Assembly: GCA_039654915.1 (NCBI GenBank)
Contig: CM077594.1
Location: 15,437,001 to 15,501,000, forward strand
Source of the DNA: Aquilaria yunnanensis
Taxonomy: Eukaryota > Streptophyta > Magnoliopsida > Malvales > Thymelaeaceae
Direction of reading: 5' to 3'
DNA: 64,000 nucleotides
A model generated the notes under the pieces. That model saw only the letters and a list, made by a program, of their open reading frames with translations, ran no database searches and was not told where the DNA came from. This document shows, one piece after another, positions 55,050-64,000 of this stretch. A program made the translations under genes and the position numbers. Each line of letters begins with the position of its first letter. The stretch's first letter is position 1.

Positions 55050-58000
55050 AGACTCAACCCAAGATTTCTCACTAACTCTGAATAGTTTCCACGCACATAA
55101 ATATCAAGACAAACTCTGTCCATAACCTGTTGAACTGATAATCTCTCATTCTTAAAACATTGATTATTTTACTCTTTCAAAATATAATAGACAACAGCAG
55201 CAAAGGCAACCCTACACACTTTTCTTAATGGCTTTCTGGCTTTACATGAATTTTGCAGCTAGTAGATCTCCTCTCTCCATCTGCGTGGCCTTCTATTCAG
55301 TCTTAACCATCTCATCATTCTAGCAAAAACATCATGAGCAAAGGTGTAACCAAAGAACATGTGGTTCTAGCTCTCTTCATTTTGTAGACACAAGTAACAT
55401 CTATCCGACACAGCAAGGTCCCATATAATCCTCTTATCCTGCATCGAGAGTCCATTAGTAATTAGCAGCCATAATATGAAATAGTGTTTTGGCGTTGAGC
55501 ATTCATTCCACACTACATCTTCCCATAGAACTCTTTCACCCTTTGGTCTCACAAACTCATAAATATTTCCACTTTGCAAGACTACAATAACTACATCTAT
55601 GCCTTCACACTTCTTCACCAACCAGTCCTTACACTTAAGGACACTAATCTAGACCCATGAAGCTGTTGACACAAGCTTCATTGTCTAAAAATCTTTACTT
55701 TTAACATAATATGCATTAATCTAATTGATCCATAAATAGTCATTTTTTGAATGAATTTCCCAGACAAGTATGGCAGTGAAAGCATAATTCCATGACACTA
55801 TGTTCCTCAAATCCAAGCCCATTCATAGTTTGGCTTATAGATCTTCTCCCAACTCACCAAGGCCTTCCTGTCCCCTTTTGTCTTCCCAACCATAAAAATT
55901 TTTGGCAAATAGAATTGATTTTCTTTAGGACATTCTTTGAAATAAGAGAAACAAAACTCTAATAAACTTGGATCGATAAGAGAACTAACCTGATGAGTTG
56001 GAGTTTCCCAGCATAAGACAGAAGTTGTTTCATCCATCCCTACATCTTTTTTTTCACCTTTGCCATGTGCAAGTAAAATCCTTCATATTCAAAGTCGATG
56101 GCGATAAGAGAACACCCAAGTATTTGATTGGAAAATGGCCCTCTCAGAATCCAACCACTTTCATAATTTCATCCTTCAGCTGCCTTGAAACTCCTCCCAC
56201 TAATTTTAGAATTATTTGGACTAGGGCATAAGCCAAATACCTCATTAAACTCATCTAATGCCATCTTCATATAAAGAACTAATATAATCTATGCTCGGCA
56301 CAATATGATTGAATCATTTGCAAAACATAGGTTTATTATCCTATGCCTACTGCACCTCGGATGGAAGCTAATGCTAGCTGTAGTGTAGCTTAATCTTCTA
56401 TTCAATACATAACACAAATAAACACGGGGGCATAGGATCACCTTGGCGTAACCCGTGGCCTCCCCTGAAAAATCTGTAATTGGTCCCATTAAGCATACTA
56501 AAGTAGGAGGTAGTGCTTATACATTCTATATTGGTCCCATTAAGGCCTAAAAATCACTCTGGAGAAGCCCATTGCCAGGAGCAGATCATTAAGACAAATC
56601 TAGGAAACTAAATCATAAGCCCTCATATTATCCACCTTCACCATATATTTAGGAGAGACATGTCACCTACAATAGTGCTTAAGCCACTCTCCAGCTATAT
56701 GAATGTTATATTTAATATATCTCCTACATATGAAAGCCGTTTATGTCAAGCTCACAAGGAAACCTAAAATCTCATACATTCGAGACATCAACATCTTTGT
56801 AATGATTTTGTACACCATATTACAACAAGATATGGGCCTAAAATCCTTCACTATTTAAGCATTATCCAACTTTAGCAATAAATAAATCTAGGTGGCATTT
56901 ATCTATTTGAGTAGCATTCCTTAACCCGAAGAACTCCATCATAGCCTCAACCACATTTGAACTTATCATGTCTTATGCCTGTTTAAAGAACATAGCATTG
57001 TACCCATCTAGTCCTAGGGCCTTTGAATCATTAATGCCCTAGAGTGCTTGTTTAATCTCATTTACAATCATCTCTTTGACAAACGACTCTTGTTGGTCAG
57101 TGGAAAGAGTTAAACCTAGCTTCATCGTATTATCATCAAGAGTCTGACACTGCTTCCCTTGACCAAGTAGTTGTTTATAAAAGCTTATAAATTCTATTGG
57201 CATTTATTCCTCATCATAAACATCATTGTCATCACTTCCTTTTATTGAAATAATATTGCTCTTCCGTCATCAATTTTGAGCAATGGTGTGGAAGAAACGA
57301 ATATTTTCATCCCCTCCCTAAGCCACTTAATTCGTACCTTTTGTTAAAGATAATATTCTTCAGCATTAAGCAACTTCACTCTCTCTTTTAACCTTAGCCT
57401 CTATTTGAATATCCATATTTTGGCACTTAACTGTAGCCTACAACTGGAGCTCGACACTTCACTATGGCCTACACCTAGAGATCATGCAACACATTCAATA
57501 CCTCTTCAACTTGCCTCTAAATGTTATTATACTAGGCTTTATTTAACTTCCTTAAAGGCTTCTTCAGTGCTTTTAGCCTCCTTTAGAGAACAAACAACCT
57601 GGTTTCGACCATTGTCTCCCACACTTTTGTAACAATACCTATAAATGCCTCGTCTTTCACCCAATAATTTAGAAAATGAAATTAAACCTTCTCTCTACAA
57701 GCCTGAAGGTCAAGATCAACCAGAATTGAAAATTGATCTAATATACTCAGTGGACCAAAATCATCACTAGTATTAGGGAAACAAAGTACCTATTACATAT
57801 TGCTTACTGCTCGATCTAGTTTTGACCATACCATACTTAGCCTCACCTGATTATTATTCCATCAGAAAACATCCTTGGTATGGTAAATCATAAATGTCAA
57901 CATCTTAAAAGTATTGATTAAAATAAAAAAACCTCATGCTCTGCAATTTTATGTAAACTCTCTCTTTCATCAAGCCCACGCACTACATTAAAATCACCCA

Positions 58001-59750
58001 AGAGAAGCCACAGACTATTCATTAAATAACCGACATTATAAATACTTAGCCAAAACAACTTCCTTTTTTTGTCTGAGTTAAAACCATAGACAAATATCAC
58101 TTGAAACGATCTTCTGTCCCTATTTTATGTAACCAAAAAATGAATCATCAAGGCGATCATCATAACCACATCCACATCCAGTAGGTTATTCTTTCGGAAA
58201 ATAATAATTCTTCCATTCTTATGCTTTGGAAACCATTTTGAGTTCAGCAAAAAAATTTTGGTGCAACTCTAGCAAACTCTTCAATTTAACCTGACTCTGT
58301 AACGCACCAAACGACTCTACTTTATTGCTCAAAATACACCTAGTGAGTTATCTCTATTTGAGGGTTTTATTGCACCCCTAGACATTCTAAGCAAATATCT
58401 TCATATATTTGGGGGGATCAACTATTGCCAGTCACAACCTGCACTTCCATCCATATGATGACCTCCACTGTCATATCCAGTAAGACCTTCAGCCAGCGCA
58501 ATAAAGGCGTTACTAACTATTATAGACGTGGCCTATAACTTAGGCGGTTGATTGGCAGACATTCTGGACTGGTAGAAACTCATTCTCAGCTTACTTGTTT
58601 ACCCCTTCTATTCTTTCAATTAGTGCCTTCTTCTCATCATCCATTTGAACAATATCTCTATTACCATTACTCATCTCCTTAGGTACTTACATTCGACCAA
58701 CATGTACCTCCAACAGCCTCGTCGGGCACTTTTCAACTAAATAACCTGACACATAGCACTTTATACAGAATTTTGGAAGTCATTCATAGTAGACCTGGAC
58801 CTCCATATTGTCTCTAAAATGATGCTTAACCCCTACTTTATGCTTGACTTCTTTTGCCATATCAATAACCTCCACTAAGACTCAAGCATAAAAAGCCCTC
58901 TCCATTTATGCCATTAATTTATCTGCTTAGATAGGCCACCCAATCCTACTTACAAATTTATTCAATTCCTCATCACCCAAAAAAAGCACACCACTTTTAA
59001 TTTATGCCCAAACTAGGACCTTAGACATATCTTTCTTTTCAAAATTAAAGTTTGGAGTACAAGATTTCAGCACCAATGGCCTCCTTGATATGAGCCATGG
59101 CCCTTTAAACAACACATGCTCCTTATCTCATGTATTCTAAAGAAAAAATGTAAACCATCCTGAATCATGAAGATCAATGCTAGGAACCAATACCATTGAC
59201 TGATGCTCCTTGACATATTTCTTTATTGCCATATAACCAAGATTACCCCCACCACATGGCCAATAAGGGCATACTCCCCACTTTTGAATTGGCTATGTAA
59301 CATCCTCCTTCTCAATTTCCATAGCTCTCTCTTCCTTAATTCCCCAAATTTGTAAAAGCACCATCCCATTCTTTGGGTGGCAATTCCTAACCAATACGTC
59401 AATGTACTATCGCCACTTATTGGAATCACCTAAATTTACATCATTCTTCCTTAATCCTGGAACTTTCAGCCCCTCATCCTTACACGAAGGGTGCTGCTGC
59501 TCCATCAGGATTACCTGCTTCTCATATCCACCTTGAATTAACACCTTCTCATGTGCACACATCTTTTATGCACTCACCGACACCCTTAATATTATAATCA
59601 TAAAAAAAACCTTGTCATATAACTCCATCTCAATCCTTATCGATTCAAAAATTACTCCATCATCAGTAGCCTAAATCTACCTTCTTCCTTGATTTGTTTT
59701 CCAGCCTCAACCCAAGGAGAGCGCTAGTTGGTCATGCTTTGCCATCCCGC
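55050..59750 (-). mobile_element. Near full-length but decayed L1-type LINE
   Basis: From 5' to 3' on the minus strand: the DUF4283/zinc-knuckle ORF1 region (58690-59560, with CIKCYVSGYLVEKCP), endonuclease (about 57560-58260, with WLLLGDFNVVRGLDE), reverse transcriptase (about 56200-57100, with KALGLDGYNAMFFKQA, KVDNMRAYDLV and a mutated catalytic LCFANDSI), zinc-binding RT C-terminus (55367-55621) and a tail with NHMFFGYTFAHDVFARM. Stops and frameshifts throughout make it inactive. The 5' edge is uncertain, and no target duplication was found. Confidence 0.88.
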
Positions 59751-59895
59751 ACACTAGCCGATGAAAAGGTGAGCGGTAATTGGCATGTGTTTTTTGGTAT
59801 AAGGAATTGAGGGTGATATAAATTATTAAAGAATAAAAAGGACATAATAAATTGTGAAATAGTTATTAACTACACTCATACTATATTAAATGCAA

Positions 59896-59898
<3 letters not shown>

Positions 59899-59942
<44 letters not shown>
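59899..59942. repeat. (TG)n microsatellite
   Basis: About 22 uninterrupted TG units between the two oppositely oriented LINEs. The remaining 59760-60270 spacer is AT-rich without a gene. Confidence 0.95.
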
Positions 59943-59944
<2 letters not shown>

Positions 59945-62266
59945 GGCAAACTCAATACTTCCATCTAAATTTAGGCCTGATTCATAAAAAATTTAACTAA
60001 AATCGTAAAAATAATTTATTTTAAATTAAGTTGATTTAAGTTATACACTAGTCTAAACCAAAAGTTGAAAACAATGATAATTAGCACCATTATGATTTAA
60101 TAGTAGAACTCTTTACTTTGCTAAGGTTCCATTCTCAAACTTAAGGTTTCTATCTAAGTAGGACTCTACTAGTTGTTCTTGATGAATTATTTTATACTTT
60201 TTATACATCACTAGATTTCCTCTGGCAGCTTAAGTAGTTCTCGGCTTAGATTTTTTGTGACTATCTTTGATTTGTCTGAAAGCATTCAGCCTCAACAGAG
60301 ATGTTGGGGGATTGATTTATGGACAAGAGTTTAATTATTGAAGAAAAAACAACCTGCAAATTAGTATTGAAGGATGAAACTTGTTGAGGTTTTTCTGACG
60401 TAATGGTCGCTATGAAAGTGCTATCAAATGAACCAATTCGGGTTGAACATCTGTGTGACTCCCTACAGAAAGCTTGGCATTTCCAGATTCTGTTCACTCT
60501 TCAGGTGGCAAGTCCAAACCCTAATCTAAACATCTTCATTGCCAACTTTGAAAAGAAGATAATTGAAATGTAATTGTATGAAATGGACCTCAGTCATTCA
60601 ATAACCGATTGATTCTTATAAGGAATCTTTAACATAGGGATCATCCATCATCCTTGTAGTTCCCTCAGACTACTTTTTGTATTCACATTATTGACGCTTT
60701 ATTTGAGTGGTTCAAACCTAAAATAGTTGAAACCCCGGTGAGCAAGCTTGGTATAGTGGTGAAACCAGATTGCACATGACCTTTACTGAGGGTACGGGTT
60801 CTTAATGACATTTTTCTGCACTTTTGGAAAGGTTTAATAGTTAAAGATGAAAGTGGAAAGGATTGGTTTTATGTTAAATATAAATGGTTACCTAACTTTG
60901 GCTACTTACGCATAATGTTGGATCATGTGGAAAATGAGTGCTTGGAAGGCCCCATAGGATCTGAAAAAATGGTAAGTCAATATGGAAAGTGACTCTGGGT
61001 AGGGGATTTTGCTAAGGAGATGAGACACCCACAAAAGCATTTTCGTGTTGGGTTATTAGAGGGAACTTCTCATGAGTTTACTAGTTGCTCCTCCCAAGCT
61101 AGGGAGTTATGTCTACAAAAAACAGTGGTGAAAATTATGAATCATGTGCCAGTTGTGCTAGTTGTGGTAAAATCTACAGGCCAAAAACTTGTTGTATCAC
61201 AAGATCTAAAAATTCTCTCTCCGGGTGGGTGTCTAGTTAGGAAGGATCCTAAGGCTGTTAGCGCCATAAATAGAATGGAAAAGGTATTGATTGATTTTGT
61301 CTCATCACCATCTTTTGAAATGGATATGGTTATTGGCTCAACACATGCTCATGCTTCTGGACTAGGTAATAATAATGGTTTCATTGTGCGCTCAGTTAAG
61401 GAGCAGGCCCTTGGTTTGGTAAAAACCTGGTTAAGCATCATAATCAGAAATTTGAAGAAAATTGCCAAGTTACATGGGCAACAAGTCTCCATGGCCATTA
61501 TGGCATAGCTTGGACAACTACATGCTTCACCAATGGCACAAGTGCCCATGTCTGTTACACCATCTGAAAAAAATGGTGAATGAAGTTAATCCGGATTGAA
61601 AGAGAGTATTGAAGGTGAAGAAAAACATTGAGGTTCTATTCTTGGCAGGGTTGAGTGATGACTCACCCTATTAGTCACCATTAGTGTACTGAACTTGACC
61701 TGTCAAGGTCTTGGGTCAGCCTAGACAATTTATGCCTTGTGAAAGACGGTATTATGAAGGGCATTGGATTTTATCTTTCTCTTGGAAACTTGAAGGACGT
61801 GATCTGAATTCAAAAGGGTTCGAAGAAAATTAAGGTTCCAATTTTGTTTTGTTGTTTCATATAAAAGTAGAAAAAGAGGCTTGGCTTTGTGTTGGAGTTT
61901 GGGTTACAATGTTGAGCTTAAATCCTTTTCACAATACCATATTGATGTTCACGTAAAAGCTTTGGATCTAAACTAGAGATTAATGGATTTCTATGGCTAG
62001 CCCAAAAAGGAGTTGCGTCTTGAGCCATGGACCTTGCTTCATTATTTAGCTTCTCATTCTACGCTTCCTTAATTGGTTATGGGTGACTTCAATGAACTCT
62101 TTTTGTCTTCAAAAAAGGAAGAGGGTATGCCAAGATCCCAAGATCAGATGGAATCATTTAGAAGTGTGGTAATAGAGGCCAAACATATAGATTTAGGCTT
62201 TCATGGAGTAGAATACACTTGAAGTCACATTTATTTAGGTGGAGTAGTTGTTTATGAATGGCTTGA

Positions 62267-63573
62267 TGATGAATACTCACAATTTCATAGTTATTAAGAG
62301 TTTAAATTATCATTATATATTCTAAGTTTGATTAATTTCTCTAATATGAGCAGTTATTCCACCAGGTTACTATTCATGCTTAGTTACTGTTCATACACAG
62401 AGTTATTATTCACCATGTTTTACTATTCATACGGTGACTATTGTTCATATACATATTTACTATTCACATGCAGGTTGCTATTTATCTATATTTATAGAAT
62501 ATGCTAAATAACTGCTTTTTATATAGGCATATAAAATCATGATATCATATAATTCTTAAATTAATGATCGGGGCTTTAATCGTCTATAATATTTCGTTCA
62601 TGGCCCAACCTAATTAAGAGATAGAGGAGGCCAAATTTGGATCACAAATAGAATTAGTTTCAGTATTCGCATACTTGACGATTCTTCAAAAAAAAAAAAT
62701 CACATCTAGAGTTATGGATCTTAGAATTGAGTGATTCTAAAGCCATTTGAAAGCCAACACATACATCTTCAACTCTACTTCATATGCCAAGAACCTATTT
62801 GATCATTTTCATTACCAAAATCTAGTTATAAGTAAGACCATCTATTCTGCCGTGCTCTGAAAAGCAGTCTCGCTAAAAAAAGCATAACTTGAGTTACAGT
62901 TGTGAGTTTTGAATGATCAAGCTATTGTTTCGAAGTTAAAGAAGAGATGTACAAATCTTATGTTTTAAAGAAAAGTTGAATCGATATTTATAGTGGTAAA
63001 AAAACTAGAAGAAGTTTGAGCCACTTATGTTGATTTGTATTCACCTACCCTTTACTATTCCAACTATATTTTACTATTTCACTTACCCCAAGACTCTATA
63101 AATAGGAGGCTTGGGGAGGATGAAATTAAGCTAGTTCCTAGACAAATTTAGAGTTTTTGTATCAAAGTCTTCCTTCTTTGTTATTATTCTTATCTTTCAA
63201 TCTTGAAACTTTATTCAAGGTGCTTTCTTCTTGTTCTTACTTTGATATTTCAATCTATGTTTATTTCATATTAGTACATGTTGTTTACTTTTATCATATC
63301 TAACTTTTTTTTTTTTGCTAAGGTGAAAAGGTGAGTTGTAAGATGGGCTAAAATTAATAATAACTAATATATCAAAAGTAGAACCCTTAATCTTATCTAT
63401 TTTCTTAAAATTGATTTTTAATCAAAATTTGTTCACACATTTTGTCAAATATTTACTTCTGTAATTTGTATTTCTTAATTTATTTTCTCGTGTTTCAACA
63501 TTCGGACTCTTGATATTTTACTGCTTGCTATAACCTACACTTGGATTGCAACTACTACTACTAAAGTGCAGCA
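62267..63573 (+). mobile_element. Solo LTR, 1.3 kb, inside the LINE endonuclease
   Basis: Begins tgatgaatactcacaattt and ends actaaagtgcagca. A perfect 5-bp duplication, cttga, lies at 62262-62266 and 63574-63578. Excising the insertion and one duplication restores the LINE text EWLDRGLGTIKWKKLVPKAH, which matches the endonuclease family. A TATA box (tataaata, 63097-63104) sets the plus orientation. The first part carries several copies of a tactattca-type word. TATA position and length suggest a Gypsy-type LTR, but that is a guess. Confidence 0.88.
63097..63104 (+). promoter_or_regulatory. TATA box of the solo LTR
   Basis: The motif ctctataaataggagg is a strong plant TATA context. It lies about two thirds of the way through the LTR, where U3 would meet R. 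A solo LTR can keep promoter activity, although nothing genic lies downstream within the window. Confidence 0.6.
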
Positions 63574-64000
63574 CTTGATCGTGGTTTAGGCACTATTAAG
63601 TGGAAAAAGTTAGTCCCTAAGGCCCATGTACAACATTTTCCTTTCGCATGCTTGAACCATTGTAGTATAACCATTTTTCAGAGAAATTGGATCATTGTAA
63701 AAATGACTTGGAGGCCTGGGCGAATGCAAAAGGTTCCATTGGAGAACAAGTTAGATTGCCAAATAAGATACTAGTAATGGTTGTTACTTTAAGGGTGAAT
63801 CCGGTAGACAAACTTCAAATAAAGAGGTTGGAACAGAAGCTTAATTATTTGTATGATAAACATGAGAAAATGTGGCGTCACAAAGCAAAAGTGACATGGT
63901 TAAACAAAAGAGGCCGCAACCTTAAGTATTTTCACCAAGTAGCAATGAGCTGAAAACACATGAATTACATGCATTCGCTGCTTAGGGAAGACAGGGGAGT

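Larger units (their letters stand above)
60270..64000 (+). mobile_element. Second L1-type LINE, plus strand, runs off the window
   Basis: Domains in order: DUF4283 (about 60400-60720: VAMKVLSNEPIRVEHL, then GPQSFNNRLILIRN), a decayed zinc knuckle that has lost cysteines (YKWLPNFGYL, about 60885-60960), ORF1 tail (61020-61508), endonuclease (62070-62266, with GDFNELFLSSKKE, continuing after the solo LTR), and the endonuclease-RT linker (63687-63953, with KAKVTWLNKRGRNLKYFHQ). Frameshifts and stops are frequent. Reverse transcriptase would lie beyond position 64000. Confidence 0.86.

Overview
This window looks like nuclear DNA of a dicot plant. The genes have many short exons separated by AT-rich introns. 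The gene families are plant ones (NSF, the pectin/mucilage DUF616 protein MUCI70, plant FANCE, a TFIIIC subunit-6-like protein). The intergenic DNA is full of plant-type transposons: Copia LTR elements primed by initiator tRNA-Met, L1-type LINEs, Stowaway MITEs, SINEs, a TRIM, hAT-like and long-TIR Mutator-like elements. I cannot name the species.

Layout. 1-2090: AT-rich, no gene. 2101-3179: Mutator-like non-autonomous element with intact target duplication. 3780-7233: second long-TIR element split by a 1.2-kb solo LTR; it ends about 250 bp before the NSF start codon. 7481-16239 (+): complete 21-exon NSF gene (743 aa), with a SINE in intron 11 and an apparent U12-type AT-AC first intron. 16903-17196: Stowaway MITE. 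17535-19700: Helitron-like sequence with a tandem duplication and an unrecognised 140-aa ORF. 19925-21424 (+): single-exon FANCE-like gene. 21823-24549 (-): TFIIIC subunit-6-like gene with one clear and one probable frame disruption, and a 248-bp TRIM in an intron. 25190-29280: introns or intergenic DNA with repeats, plus orphan exon-like pieces (28181-29007, -). 29282-29737 (-): 151-aa four-helix membrane protein. 31605-37174 (-): decayed Copia element with a nested hAT-like element that itself contains a Stowaway MITE. 37441-39325 (+): relic of a related Copia leader/gag split by a 1.4-kb solo LTR. 39345-42575: intergenic. 42576-46398 (-): complete nine-exon MUCI70-like gene (576 aa). 46980-54250: gene-poor, with a long-TIR fold-back element and MITEs. 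54250-54770 (+), 55050-59750 (-) and 60270-64000 (+): three L1-type LINE remnants, the last split by a 1.3-kb solo LTR.

The genes are ordinary housekeeping plant genes and show no sign of a functional cluster: SNARE disassembly, DNA crosslink repair, Pol III transcription, cell-wall polysaccharide synthesis and a small membrane protein. I see no previously undescribed multi-gene system. The informative content is the nesting record of transposons, three insertions whose removal restores the host reading frame or element, the AT-AC intron in NSF, and the disrupted TFIIIC-like gene. Exon boundaries were placed by eye from splice signals and remembered protein families; no alignment or search was run.
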